A DNA stretch of 64,000 bases from Salminus brasiliensis (GCF_030463535.1 NC_132878.1:28860261-28924260); one strand, 5' to 3'; counted from the stretch's first letter, positions 32,287 through 46,048 are shown. Program-made: numbers and translations. The notes: generated by a model from the letters alone, not told the origin.

Positions 32287-35200
32287 TCACACCCAGCGTA
32301 CGGTACTGGTGTGTGTAGGTGTGTGTGTCTCACCACTGTGTGCTTCACCCGCTGAGTTTATGGATTCATATCCTGAAGATGCGGCATCGCTCTGTGTGTT
32401 CGACACATCGTCAGTGAGTGTATAAGACACACTGTCAACATGTGTGTGAGCCACACCGTCGCCATGTGTGTGAGTGTGTGTATGAGAGTCCTCAGTGCTG
32501 TGAGAAAGAAAATCAGGTGGAGACTCTTCCTCCTCCAACTACAGACAGACAGACAGAATGAGAGAGAAAATGTTAAATTTTTGGGGAAAATTTAGAACAT
32601 CCATTTTTTACATTTGCATTAATTACATTTTATAATTTTTTGTGTTCTGAGGTCTTTTCTGTGTACACTCGTGTGCACACACTAACTGACTTCAGTTAAA
32701 TATTTGAAAGGTAAAAAGGTGACGAATCTAATGACTGGCAACTGTTTTGGATGAGAGACGTTCCATAAGAGTAGGAATTATGGGGAATTTATAACGTATA
32801 ACGTTTATTAATAATTTATTCATGCCTTAGAAGACCAACATGTCAGTAGGACTGACTGACAATATAAATGCTTCTTAAACCCGCCCACCAGAAGCAGAAA
32901 CAAACCCTACATATATGCCCAAAATTGTTTAACGGGAAAAGAAACTATTTCTAAAATACTTTAAAAATACTCCAGATAATAAATCTATCAGCCTACACTT
33001 CTCACGGATATTCATGCTGAAGATTTTAGAAAGGTCAGTACAAGGTCTTAAGCTGGCTAACAGCGATGTGCCATTAATCCGGTCATTCTTTTACTGTCTC
33101 TACCCATCTGTCTTTAAGTTGCCAGATATTCTACACCACAATCAATATTCAACCATAAGACCAACCTTTTTTTTTACTGTCAGAAATGAAAGCATCACTT
33201 TTCCAGGTACCTAGAACATAACGCAGCGAAACGCATACAGCAGTTCTCACCTCCACCCCCAGGGCTTTAAGGACATCACACTTGCACATTGGACAGGTCC
33301 TGTGTTCCAACAGCCATGGCTCAACACATACCTTATGGAAGAAATGACTGCACACACAAACACACACACACACACCTTAGTCTCCTTTAGTGACCTTCAG
33401 TCAGTTTCATTCCGAGAACAGTCTCTTTCTTTATCTCTAAACCACATGACCCGAATTGCTGGAGGATGACTGAGTTTCATAGCCAAACATACACACTTCT
33501 TCCTCCACTGTAAACAATACTGATGTCAGTCTGTTAAACTGGTTCAGTGACAGTGCAGTATAGTCTTGTGGCTCATTTATACTCTTTCGTACATAAATGT
33601 CTATTCTAACGTTGTAACCGTCACTGCCTTTACGCTGGAATGAATGTTGAATGAATGAATGTGAACATAGAGGGCAGTACAGAGTCGAATGGTTCTCACA
33701 TCTTCAAACATGGCAGCAGTGGAGGAAGTTGTGATAATATCCATACTACTAAAAAGGGAAGTGGTGTAAGCGTTTGTAAGAGAAGTGTAAAATAGTTCCG
33801 CTATAATAAGTTTCTTTTTTGCCAGAGTTGGGTTTTCATCACGTCCACATGACAGTGGTCGTGTTTCACTGTTAGCTACACTGCCCTGACAATTTCTAGT
33901 GGTACTGCGCCATTCTGCCTGCATCCGCTAGCTTTCAGAGAACGTGCACAAATACAACATGAACACAGAAATGAACACAGAGTACAGGCAGAAGGCACCA
34001 CTGCCCATATCCAAATTTAACATTAAGCACTGAGCAACCTTTAACTACATTAACCTGGGAGCATTAATGCTAATTGGTGGGGTATAAGCTCACATTGCCT
34101 GTTAGCTACATTATCCTCATAGTTTCCAGTGCCAACTTGAGAGGTATAAGCTTTAAATAGCTGTTATCTACATTTGCCATAATGCTATAGTGATTATAGG
34201 GGTCCATAAGCTTCCATTACTATGTAGCGACATTAGCCTCGTAGCACCAGTGCTAACTGGTAGGGTAGAAGCTTCCATTACTGTTTAGCTACATTAGATT
34301 TCAGACCCTAAAGACATACCTGCAGGTGAGGACTGAGAGAACATCTCCAGGTTTATATGCTTCAATACACACTGCACAGGAATCAGCATCAGGCCCAGTC
34401 TCCTACACACACACACACACAGTTATTTTACTTTTCAGTCGTATCCTCGAAAACTGTCAATTCCACTGGCCAATTTATCAATTAAACCAACCACAACCAT
34501 TCTTTGCCCAAACACTGCTATTCTCCACCAAATACCGCCAATTGTTAACCAAACCTCAAATCTCCTTAGTTCTCCACTCAAATAGTCATTCTTCAGCAAT
34601 CGCTATTCTCCACCATTTTTCAAACACCCTCATTCTCTGCCCAAACACCCCAATTCTCCACCAAATAGTCATCTCCACCAACCACTATTATTTTCCACCA
34701 ATCACCACTATTCCTTGCCCAAACTCCTCCATTCTCCACCAATCACTGCTATTCTGTACCATACACTGGTCGTACTCTCTTCCCAGACACCTTCATTCTC
34801 CACCAACCACCACCGCCACCTGAACTCGTCACAGTACATTTATACTGTTTCTGTTTTATGTAAATAAGGAAGACCATTTTAGAGAGGACGACCTTTCTCA
34901 CTTGCACAAATGGTTACCTTGTCTCCGTGTTTGAGTGTGCGGAGCTGGAGATGACCAATCGCCTTCTTAGCCTTTGCTTTCAGCTGTTTCTGAAGAAGAA
35001 TCACACACACAAACATTTGGTGAAAAAAGTAACATGATCAATCTCTGACTGCAGAAGTAGTGTTTCTTTAGTTTACAACAGGAGATGCTCACCATCTTTG
35101 TAAACACACACACACACACACACATTTGTTTACTCATCTCTTATTTATAAATTATAAAACTAATTATGAACACTTATAACGGTTCACTCATAACAATTAG

Positions 35201-38200
35201 CTGCTGTGACCACTGTCAAACGTATCCCATGAGATTATGGGTCACTACCTGTGTCAAATTTACCTGTCTAGGAGGAACGTCACTAATTCTGCATTCAACT
35301 TCGTCCCCTCTGGGTATAAATTTACCATTTTCCTTTCTGGCATTTTTTCCCCCTTTTTACATTTTTGGCCAGCATATTGTGTTTTTTGCCTACAGCTATG
35401 TAGGGCACGTATCCAAGCATCTGGTTTGGGGTGCTATCTGGCACCTAATACACATACTGACGCCATTTCTATTATTTTTAATTATAAACAACACAGTTTT
35501 AAATCAGTAAGGAAGAGAAATTTGACTAATGATCCTTCAACCCCTCAACGTAGAAAGGCTTATTACGCAGTACAGTGTATTACTCAGTAACTACACAACT
35601 TCTACACAACTAACTACAAACTCCTGGGACCATTCTCTGGTAATAGACATTTGTAATTACACTTTTGGCTATGTTAATAAGATGCAGCTAGGGCTGGGCG
35701 ATATGGTAAAAATACTATATCACGATTTTTAAAGACTTTTTTCTCTCCACACGATATTTATCACAATACATGTAATCACAGACTAAACACATCAGTAGCG
35801 ACAGATCCTTATAAACTACTACTCAGATACTCTCCTGTACTGAATACAGTAATTTATACTCAACATCTGCTGCTTTTCCTCCAATTTAAACCAGTCTAAT
35901 TACACTGTTAGTAATGAAGCCTGCAGCTGATCAATGTTTATTAAGCACCAACAGTATCCTCCATGTACTAGCATATTGTTATCATATATAATAATAGAAT
36001 TTATCATGATACAATATTGTCATATTGCCCAGCTCTAGATGCAGCTATGATGTTTTAAAACTTGTTTAGGTAGACAGATTTGACAGACCTCTGAAACAAG
36101 TAAAGGAAGTTTTGGAAGTGTGTTTACTAAGATGAGATTGGTGGTGGTCTAGTGTTTGTTAGCAACGCTTTGATTACTCTCCTAGAACTGTTTCTTTAAT
36201 CCAACACGTGAGAAAGAGAGAGAGACAGAGACAGAGAGAGAGAGAAAGTATATGGTGTTTGTGTTTTCGCTGCTGAGCAACAATCCCAGCACTCAGTGAA
36301 TGTTCAGGGGAATCAGAGCGGGAAATAAACACACACACACACACACACACACACGCGTTAATATTTTAAAAGGGAAACTCAGCATTACAGCCACCAAGCT
36401 ACTCCTGTTACACACAGACACACACTCCTCAGCATTAGCTATGTGACCTCAATGCATGTCCTATTTTATTATGTGTGTGTGTATTAAAGAGTTTAATCAG
36501 TTCTGAAGTGTTTATAAATGTTTTTATTAACCAGCGTTCATCACATTACTTAGCATGCACCACATGCTTTACTGATAGCTTTATGGGCACATCTAGCATT
36601 TCCTACAAGCCCAGGAATGATACCCCAGAAGTAGGGCAGATGCACTTGGCACAAAGAGAAATTTCAAACTAGATGTAGTTTTTAAACTAGTGGTTGAGTG
36701 GTGCGTCAGTTCTGACAGTATTGGTTTAAAGGTGGGTGAGATGCTGTTCCCCTCTCACATCTGTAGCAGACAGATATAGTAGTAAATACTACACAGCAGT
36801 TGTATTGTAATCGATTACTATCACAACTGTATAAACTATATAATAATGTCATTGTTTTCGTTTCCATTATTATGCTATATGGTGCTGTTTATGGGCTCCA
36901 TAAACTGCATCTGGACTACTTCTGGGCCATTCTTCCAAGTGGCATGTGGGAAATGCTAGATAGTACCCAAACTATACAGAGACTTTTAGGAAAATGGGTG
37001 GAGTTCTGGTCATAGTAAAAAAAAAAAAATTGTGTACCTGTTTGCGGTTCTGCATTCTGGTTCTGTACAGTCTTCGAGCGGTGTAGTAGATAAAGTATGC
37101 GACGGTTGCAGTGGTGATGACGATGAAGGACACAGAGATGAGGAAGATGGAGTAATGACTCATCATCGGCTCGTAAACCCGCCCCACCTCTATTGCCATG
37201 GTAACGGGCACACCTTCTCGCAGCAGCTGGGCCAGCACAGTGCCGCCCACATTACCCATCATCACTGCTATGATGCTAGTGCCTGCACACACACACACAG
37301 AACACATAAACCTATGGATATAACCATGGAGATCTTTCTATGAAATGCACTTCTGCTGGTGCTTGATTTTTAATATCCACCTCGCTCACTTCTAATTAAC
37401 ACAGTTTAGTTCATTTGTGTTAATGCAGCATAACTTGTTTGTGTTCGTGTGGAACTTGACAGGCTACAGGCAACAGTGAGCTCCCGTCACTGACCAACAG
37501 CCTGACAGGGTCCGACAGTAGATGACTGTTGTGAGAGCGTTTGTGAGCTGTAGCGTGTGCTCAGTGTTCCTGCAATGTTTGCTGAAGACGAGAGACAGTG
37601 GTGAGGCAATCATCAGTCGGCCGCAGACTGGACCCCTATAGCAACGGCCCCGCTATCCAGAGTGATCCCGGGATCTACTTACTGATTAGCTGACCAGCAA
37701 CAGGTTTCAGTCAAACTGCTGATCAATCTCCCAGAAACTATTCCGTCCTGTTCCTTTAAACATTCAAAATACACACCCTCCACAGCTCCTCAGAGGACTC
37801 ACTGATGACGAATGATAGGATATATGCAAAGTCAGGTCTCTACATGACTCTACATCTGTTAATGCTCCAAGCTAAAAGTGCAGTGTTGAAGGTAAAGTGC
37901 GGCTGTCAGGCCATGTGAACAGAAATGTTTTTAACCTGGATTTTAAAATTTGCTTGCACTACTTTAGTTTGGACTCAAGGCTCAACTAGCTGACCTGTGT
38001 CTGTGAATCTCCATGGATTCCAGATCTCTAAACATATCAGTGATGTATTTTGGGTCTGGATCATTTAGTTACTTATAGACCAGTAGCAGCACTGTAAGAT
38101 CTATAACTAACGAAAGCCAGCGTAGTGATTTCAGAGTGCAGTTGTCCTCGCCATAAACAGTCATATGAAGAGCGAGGAGTGAAAGAGAGAAAGAGCAGCC

Positions 38201-41200
38201 AGGTACGCTGTAATGCTGGAAAAGCTAGAAGCTCTGCATGTCTGAACTGGATCAGGAACAGGGTGTTTCAGCGGATGGAGAATGTAGCATCAGGGTCACT
38301 CACTTTCCCCAGCAGCACTATGTGGTTTTCTGGGTCAGTGGACTTTTTTAGATTGATACTGAAGGAACTGGGGGAATGGAAGAGAATACAGCCCACTTTG
38401 TGTCCAGCAGGGTAGTTGGAACTGGAGGTCTCTGTAGGTACTGGCGGTCATTTAATGACCACAACATGAATGACAACGAAAGAGGCCGGTAAAACGGATT
38501 GTCTCGAAGTGCAAGAGTTGGTGTAAAGACATTGTGTCTTAAAGGGAAACTCCACCCACCAACTCCATCCCTAAAATCCTCTGTGTAATTCAGTGGCTGA
38601 AATGAATGCATTCAGAGTGGGGTTTGGTGTAAAATGGTAAATTGTACCCAATCTCACTGATTGGGTTTTCTTCATAGTGGTAGTGATAAGACTACACAAA
38701 TATAGCCAGTTATTTATAATCCTATATTACCAGTTAACCCACATATCTTCTTAGTAATGATGATGGGGAAAATAGTGGCAAACCTAAACAAACACATTTT
38801 CTTTGGGAACGATTTTTGAGACTGTTTTTGCTGCGTTTACTGCATGTCTCCCTCCACCATTGATGATATGTGATTTATAATAGTGGTGTACTAACTTTGG
38901 TTCCATTCAGCACTGCTGTGAAAAAGGCAGGCTCCTATACATTTCTCTAGAACGGAGTGTTTCACACTAAACCCGCTCAACAAAGATTTCAACCACATTA
39001 AATTCTTACTATTCAACAACAAAGCAAGGTTTTAATCCATTCATGTTGGAACTTGTGTGGCCCCAATTTCATGCCCATGCTGACCCTAAAATGCTGTTGG
39101 CTGGCTCCTGGGCTGACCCATGGTTCCACCGGGGCCAAGCAGATTCTAGAGACTGGAGTTAGGTAGTATTGTTCTTGCAGCTCAAGGGATGTCAGCGCAC
39201 AGAGGTGCAGCTGCTAGGTGCAGCACTGCAGAGCAAGAGAAGCCCCGGGTGGCAGTGTTGTGGGAGGCGAGTTTGAGTGAGTGTGTGACGTCATGTCCAG
39301 CCATCTGAGGATCACACACGCACACCGCTGTACCCGCAGGGAGATTATCTGACAAATACTGGAATGCTGCATCAGTTCTTCGCCACACAAAAACACAGAT
39401 AGAGCTGGACATGCTATGAAGATAGCAGAGCGTGGTTGTGGCAAAGGTGCGATTGAAGTAAATGGTATGGTCAGGGGTGAAGGTGCAGCCATGGTTAAGG
39501 TATGGTGAGGGTGAACGTGGAATTAAGGTTAAGATGTGGTGAGATAAAGGTGCTATCAAGGTTAAGGTGTGGTGAAGGTTAAAGCATAGTGGAGGTGAAG
39601 GTGCGGTCAAGGTCAAGGGGGTTGGCGAGAAGGTGCTGCCATGGTTATGTCTGGTGGGGGTGAAGATGCAGTCAAGGTTATGGTCTGGTGGGGGTGAAGG
39701 TGCAGCCAAGGTTACTGAGTAGTGGGGTGATGGTGCAGTTCAGGTTAAGGTGTGGTGTGGTGTGGTGAAGGTGCAGTCAAGGTTAAGGTGTGGTGGTGTG
39801 AAGGTTCGGTCAAAGTTAAGGTGCGGTGAAGGTTTGGTCAAGGTTAAGACATGGTGAAGTTGTGGTCAAGGTTAAGGAGTCGTAGGGTGAAGGTGCAGTC
39901 ATGGTTAAGGTTTGGTCAAGGTTAAGACATGGTGAAGGTGTGGTCAAGGTTAAGGAGTCGTAGGGTGAAGGTGCAGTCATGGTTAAGGTTTGGTAGAGGT
40001 AAAGATGCGATCAAGGTTAAGGTGTGGTTGAGTTGAAGATGGTTTAAGGTGAAGGTAGAGTGGGGTGAAAGTACAGATGGGGTGAAGGTGTGGGCAAATT
40101 TAAGGTCAGGAAGGGGTGAAGATGCAGTCAAAGTTAAGGTGTGGTGTGATGAAGGTGCAGTCAAGGTTAAGGTGTGGTGGTGTGAAGGTTCGGTCAAAGT
40201 TAAAGTGCAGTGAAGGTTTGGTCAAGGTTAAGACATGGTGGCGGTAAAGGTGCGGTCAAGGTTAAGACGTGGTGAAGGTGTGGTCAAAGTTAAGGAGTCG
40301 TAGGGTGAAGGTGCAGTCATGGTTAAGGTTTGGTCAAGGTTAAGACGTGGTGAAGGTGTGGTCAAAGTTAAGGAGTCGTAGGGTGAAGGTGCAGTCATGG
40401 TTAAGGTTTGGTAGAGGTAAAGATGCGATCAAGGTTAAGGTGTGGTGGAGCTGAAGGTGGTTTGGGGTGAAAGTGCTGTCGGGGGGTGAAGGTGTGAGCA
40501 AGGTTAAGGAGAGATAGGGTGAAGGTACCGTCATGGGGTGAAGGTGCTATCGTGAGGTGAAGGTGTGGGCACATTTAAGGTGTGATGGGGTGAAGCTGCT
40601 GTCGGGGGACGAAGGTGTGGGCAAGTGTAAGGTGTGCTGGGGTGAAGGTGCTGTCGGGGGATGAAGGTGTGGGCAAGTGTAAGGTGGGTTGGGGTGAAGG
40701 TGCTGTCATGGGGTGAAGGTGCTGTTATAGAGTGAAGGTGTGGGCAAGTTTAGGGTGTGATGGGGTGAAGGTGCGATCGGGGGGTTTAGGTGATGTGATG
40801 GGGTGAAGCTGCTGTCGGGGGACGAAGGTGTGGGCAAGTGTAAGGTGTGCTGGGGTGAAGGTGCGGTCGGGGGTGAATGTGCTGTTGGGGGGGTGAAAGT
40901 GTGAGCAAGTTTAACTTGGGGTGGGGTGAAGGTGCTGTCATGAGGTGAAGATGTGGGCAAGTTTAAGGTGTGATGGGGTGAAGGTGCTGTCATGGGTTGA
41001 AGGTGTGGGCAAGTGTAAGGTGGGTTGGGGTGAAGGTGCTGTCATGGGGTGAAGGTGCTGTTATAGAGTGAAGGTGTGGGCAAGTTTAGGGTGTGATTGG
41101 GTGAAGGTGCGGTCGGGGGGTTTAGGTATGATGGCTCAGGTGTGGCAATGACCAACTCATTCCTCTGAACCGAAGTCAGTGTGTTGATGCTCTCAGATGA

Positions 41201-42034
41201 GGTGCAGTCATGTAATTTATTGGGAATTTAGGAACTCATCCGCTTCTGCATCCACTGGACACCAACTTTCTGGTGTTAAAGACAAGGGTCAGTGTTCGAC
41301 AGCAGCCTTTTGGATGCAGATATTTTGATGTGTTTAGGCTGAGAGGCTTGTCAATTTTAAACAGCATAGCATAGTAATGGATGAATAGGGTTTGTGTAGA
41401 TGTATCAGACTGTCCGAAAACAGGCAGAAAAAACAAGCCCACCGATTGAAAAAATTAAAACCCTACGAGCAAAGTAACCACTACATTTGGTAATTTTTCA
41501 GTTTTAAAATAAGGATGAGATTGTATAGGCACTATGTAAATGTAGGACCACCCACAGTAATACTGTGTACTGCAGTATTATTTTGAGACTGTATAATGCT
41601 ACGAAGAAAGCAGATAGAGCCTTGGTTGCACTTGCATTGATTTTGGCTGATGTTCATAAATGGTCGGAACTGAAACATGTTTTTTATGTTTTGATCCACA
41701 GTGGGTTTTATAAGCGGTAGTGTGTGTATGTGTGTGTGTGTTTTGTAACATCTGTAGGTCTATGTAAATTCTCTACTTCTGCCACTGACCGAAATTCCAC
41801 AACCATCGATCAGTCCAGCACTTTAACCCCCACACACCAGTCTGTATAATTACACACACATGCGCATGCGCATGCACACACACACACACACACAAAACCT
41901 CCAGTCCAGCCTGAATCAGGAAACATGATTTACAGGTTTTAACCAGGAAAGAATGCAGCCAAGTCTGCCCTTAACACACAAGCACAAAACAGCAGAGGTC
42001 GGCTTACTGGTTTGGCAGCCTTAAACTTCATTCT

Positions 42035-42114
<80 letters not shown>

Positions 42115-42854
42115 GTTGAGGTACTAGCAGCTCAGGTAATAACGTGAGGGACAGAGTGTAACCTACAAACCATTCAGAACCCAACTGTCATCTTTACCAT
42201 ATATATCAGCCACAGTCACTCATATCCATAGTGCTGAACCGTGTACCTTATCAAACTAAACTGAAATTCTCCATTCGACCTTAAACACTGCGACTGTTCG
42301 ATTAAACATTAACCCTTCTCCTTCATTTTCATACACACACTGATCTCTCTACCTGCAAACTGGAATATCTCATCTTTACTACTACTCCAGCATTTACTTA
42401 CTGCTGTGTGTAGACATTCTACTACTAATACAGTATTATTTGTTAACTATTCGTGATTTTAACTGTCCGTGATATTAAACTTTCTTTTTCATATTTATGG
42501 CATTTATATATGATCTTTTTTTGTTTGATGTTATGTAACATTTAACATTAATATTATTAAATGCATGTAATGGCATAGATAACATACAATAGGTCATTTT
42601 ACATGGATGTGTTGTCTGTGGTATTTAATCTTTAATACTGTAATAGAATTATTAAGAAATATTAACAAATAATATTATTTAAAACTTAATATTGACACTA
42701 AGATTTACTTGTGCCATCTGTAATACTTTACATTCAATATTACATGTATGTAATTACATAATCAATAACTTATTACTATGATTTTCAGTGTGTGTTTACC
42801 TGGATGTAATTAACTGTGTGTTATTAATTGTCTAATATATATTTATAATACCAG

Positions 42855-42890
<36 letters not shown>

Positions 42891-43688
42891 CACTAATAAT
42901 AATGATAATAATAATAATAATAAGACCAATGGTGCCATTATGTACATGTAACAACATTAAATGTATTACAGATGACATACTGGTAAACACACTGCATTAA
43001 AAGTAATAATAATATAATATAATATAATATAATAATAATAATAATAATTAGAAATATCAGATATATAAATCTAAGCAGCATTTAATATATTATAATATTT
43101 ATTTTAAAATAATATTATTTGTTAATATTGGTATTATTTCTAAATACTTCTATCACTAATATTAAATATCACTAAATATTAATAAATGTTATTATTATAT
43201 AATATTTATTATTACATATTATTATTATTATTATTATTATTACCAGCACCAACAGCAATAACAGAGTGTGTATGTTTACCCGGATGTGCCATCTGTATGA
43301 CGGTGTTCTCGGTTCCGTCCTCATTGTAGATCACCGCCGCGGCTGCCCCCTTCAGCGCCGCGCGGTTGATCTTCTCTGTGAACGTGCACCCGTTCCCCCG
43401 CCGTATGAGCGCGATCCAGCCGGGGCCCGCGTGCGCGCCACGGAAGCGCGTGCCGGGGTCGCAGGCGTGCACAGGTTCGGCCAGAAGTACGCGGGCCAGC
43501 AGCGAGCGGTGCGGGGACTCGCGCCCGAACAGCGCCGCCTCGCGCCGCCACACGGAGAGGTTCCCGGGAAGCGCGCCCGAGCTCAGGTTCACCTGCACGC
43601 TCAGGTAGGCCGAACAGAAGGTCGAAGCGCGCGCGCAGCACCACACCTGCGCCAGGCACGCGAAAGCGAGCCACCGCAGAGCGGACAT
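32287..43688 (-). CDS. rnf128: RNF128 (GRAIL)-like transmembrane RING-H2 E3 ubiquitin ligase, six exons
   Basis: Exons on the minus strand: 43688-43280, 37282-37038, 34989-34918, 34402-34320, 33347-33251, 32538-32287. They total 1158 nt with consistent phase, giving 385 aa (human RNF128 has 428). A signal peptide (aa 1 to about 21, [20 protein letters not shown]) leads into a protease-associated (PA) domain across exons 1-2. A single TM segment lies at about aa 181-203, starting [11 protein letters not shown]. The RING-H2 starts at C251-x2-C254, continues C269-S-H271-x2-H274-x2-C277, and ends with CPMC. The linker [17 protein letters not shown] and the block [15 protein letters not shown] are characteristic of the Goliath/GRAIL family. 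GRAIL ubiquitinates membrane and cytoskeletal targets from endosomes and controls T-cell anergy in mammals (established). RNF128 is preferred over RNF130/RNF150 because the downstream neighbour is tbc1d8b in the same orientation, as on human Xq22.3. The C-terminal exon carries a His/Thr-rich run encoded by a CA-like tract. It lacks the distal acidic tail I expect from mammals, so another 3' exon or an alternative donor near 32310 is possible. Confidence 0.88.
34440..34815. repeat. Degenerate 'attctccaccaa' repeat in rnf128 intron 3
   Basis: About a dozen units containing 'ttctccaccaatcac' or 'ttgcccaaacac', imperfect. Begins about 40 bp upstream of the exon 4 acceptor. Confidence 0.75.
35689..36037. 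mobile_element. hAT-type MITE, copy 2, with 8-bp target-site duplication
   Basis: Begins tagggctgggcgatatgg and ends catattgcccagctcta. Perfect 8-bp flanking repeats, gatgcagc, lie at 35681-35688 and 36038-36045. At 349 bp it shares termini and parts of the interior with the copy at 1303-1581 but is longer. It lies in rnf128 intron 2. Confidence 0.9.
39440..41145. repeat. Degenerate minisatellite, unit about 30-33 bp, in rnf128 intron 1
   Basis: Repeats of 'ggtgaaggtgcagtcaaggt' with 'taaggtgtggtg' and derivatives such as 'ggggtgaaggtgctgtc'. Units drift along the array. Open frames here are repeat translations. Confidence 0.9.
42028..42113. repeat. Compound (CT)n(CA)n microsatellite
   Basis: CT units run to about 42079, directly followed by CA units to 42113, in rnf128 intron 1. 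Confidence 0.95.
42853..42893. repeat. (TAC)n followed by AAT-rich triplets
   Basis: About 13 ACT/TAC triplets followed by 'aataataatg' triplets. Rnf128 intron 1 around 42840-43260 is otherwise very AT-rich with TATAAT-like runs. Confidence 0.9.
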
Positions 43689-44040
43689 GTCGCGAGCTCT
43701 GCTTAGTTCACACTCTCTCGCTGAAATACAGACAGAAACACACAAAAATACCAAAACAAACACACACTCCCGCACTGCGAGTACGTGTTCGAGGCTCCAG
43801 ACGCCGCCGCCGCTGCTGCTGCTGCTCACCTGAGCCGTACTGCGCTGATTGGTTCCGTGCACGCAGGTGAGCTCTGTCGTTCGGCAGGACCCACCTACGC
43901 TGTCCCACACGCTGAGGCTCATTGGCCGGCAAAGCGGAAGCGCTATGATTGGACAGTTCTCTTCCAACCGCTGCGATGGGCGGGCCAGATTAGACAATCG
44001 ACGGACTCAGGTCACCATGACAACCACAGGACTCACAGGT
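43689..44040 (-). promoter_or_regulatory. rnf128 promoter / 5' UTR, CpG-rich
   Basis: GC- and CpG-rich sequence runs from exon 1 (43280-43688) upstream to about 44000, including a (GCC/GCT)n run near 43800-43827. It ends before the GT microsatellite at 44096. The position fits a CpG-island promoter of minus-strand rnf128. The exon itself contains strings of CGCG typical of an unmethylated island. Confidence 0.55.
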
Positions 44041-44092
44041 TAGGAAAGTAAACAGGAGAGTCTGACATGAGTTTACACTGAAAACTTGGGGC

Positions 44093-44095
<3 letters not shown>

Positions 44096-44134
<39 letters not shown>

Positions 44135-45180
44135 GTAGCTGCAGTTCAGCCTCATCTTCACTGTTTTTTACACTGTTCTCACATGAAGGAACCCCAAACT
44201 GTGGTAAATAGATAAACTACACGAATACTGTCCTTTAGTCTTATAGATTTGCTTTAGCATTAGCAGTCAAACCCACAGCAGGAACAGCAACAACACTCTA
44301 CTGTTGTTTTATTGATTATGACGGTGTGATCAGAGGTGATTAAATGTTTTTATGGCAGTTTGGTCCAAGGTTCCTCCCAGCCAGCAGTTAACCTCTGAAA
44401 GCTCCCTCACAGAAAGTCATTAGGAGTGTGTTGTCTGATGCCTGAGACATGGCTTTACTATTTGAGATGATGTTGGGTGGAGGGATACATGTAGGGTGGT
44501 AAATAGGGGGTAAAATAGTCCCCAACGCCCCCCCTCCCTCCCTCCCCTCCACTCCAGATGGTGTTGGTGATGTTTTACCATTATCAACATCACATAGGAC
44601 CCCAGAAGACTCATAGTTTTAGATAGTAAATACAATGTATTTGTGTTGTGAAGATTCTCTACATTTAACCATTTCACATGATTCCACTCTGAATCACCTG
44701 ATTTACATATGCATTTAATTCTGAATCAGTTGAGAGCAGATGAGATTTGTATTTTATGATTTTTATGTATCTGACATCTTTTAAAAGATCACTGGTTTAA
44801 AGTCCATAGTAAACACGAACATTATAATTATAAAGTTTACAACTTTACAGGCTTCTTATCACTTCCCATAACCATCCTTTGCCTGGCAACACAATCCAGA
44901 TTAAAGTACATGCGAGTCTATTTTACAGTTACTGTTTCCGAAGGTACACTCTTAATCTCGGCCAGTAACAGGCAATGAGGTATTTTTCTTGTACAGCAGT
45001 GATGTGTTTCCTCCCAGAGTTCTGATTAGGCCTCCTTTTCTGTACGTCACGTGTTCTCGTCGGACTGCTGAAGGCAAATCAGGCAAACGTGAGAGCATGG
45101 TGACCTGTTCTGTGAACTCCTGCAATGTTTGAAGCCACAGACTTGACTTCTGTCTTGTCTGGTGTTTGCATGATACACTA
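44096..45180. other. Intergenic upstream of rnf128
   Basis: A (GT)n microsatellite at 44096-44133 and a C-rich run near 44528-44550. Otherwise nothing recognisable up to the Tc1 remnant. Confidence 0.5.
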
Positions 45181-46048
45181 CAGTGAAATGCAAAAGTTTG
45201 GGCACCCCTGGTCTTAGTCTGTTACTGTGAGTAGGATGATTTCCAAAAGTCACTCTTTCTTTCTTTATTATTTTACCCAATTGTAGATAACAATATAATA
45301 ATTATAAGATTATTTTATAATAATTATAAGATAATAATTACCCAACCCACTCATTTGTACTCCCCCCCACTAGCACTGTAATGCTCCTATAACTGTGAGG
45401 GTGAGGACTGACACATGCCACCGTCTCTATATTCGATCTGCCGCCGATGCAACGTCACCGGGCAACCAACAGGCCCGAAGGAAAGCACCTGGTACCAACC
45501 TTACGCTGAGAGACAGCAAGGCCGAGACTCCGGCTGCTGATGACAGGAAGCATGACCCAGGAATCGAACCAGTGTACCAGGGCACCAGCATTTAGGATCA
45601 TTATTCTGCTGTCGAGGACCTCTAATTATCTTCAGCTTTTTTAACAGACAGTTAATTGAGTCCACTTCCTCCACCAGTGAAATGTTGCCTGCACCACTGA
45701 CTGCAACACAAGCCTGCTTACCAGTTGGATAAGTGTTCTTTTCATGAAATCCTGCACTCTTTTTCCTCCGAACATACTTTTGCTCATTGTGGTTTGGGTT
45801 TTGTAATGAGGTCGAAGGTAAGGCTTTCTTCTTGAGACTCTTATATGGAACAGTGCATCACCCTCAGTGGTCTTACCAGCATATGAGTACTTCCCCCTTA
45901 TGAGATTTTCCTGGTCTTCCTGAACTAATGTTTCCACCCACAGCTTCCCTGAACTGCAATTTCTTAACAACAGTCTACAAACCACAAGCTGAAAATGCTC
46001 AGCTATTTTCATGCTAGCTTTCCTCTGCCTTGTGGGCATTGATAACAT
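45181..46048 (-). pseudogene. Decayed Tc1/mariner transposon
   Basis: The right terminus is cagtgaaatgcaaaagtttg followed by 'ggcacccctgg', a Tc1-like inverted terminus. Inside, minus-strand fragments resemble fish Tc1 transposase: DALFHIRVSRRKPYLRPHYK, SMFGGKRVQDFMKRT. The gene is deleted and frameshifted, the opposite terminus was not found, and a SINE (45385-45597) interrupts it. Inactive. Confidence 0.7.
45385..45597 (-). mobile_element. SINE inserted in the Tc1 remnant
   Basis: Read on the minus strand it carries a box-B-like 'ggttcgattcctgggtcatg' and then 'catcagcagccggagtc'. The same SINE body is seen at 55440-55610 on the plus strand. It breaks Tc1 sequence that ends 'cagaataatgatcctaaa'. 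Confidence 0.55.

Noticed and set aside
39182-41000. Minus-strand frames rich in [11 protein letters not shown]
   Set aside because: Translation of the intronic minisatellite; no splice signals, composition periodic.
43266-43706. 146-aa plus-strand frame over rnf128 exon 1
   Set aside because: Shadow of the GC-rich exon on the other strand, which encodes a signal peptide and PA domain.
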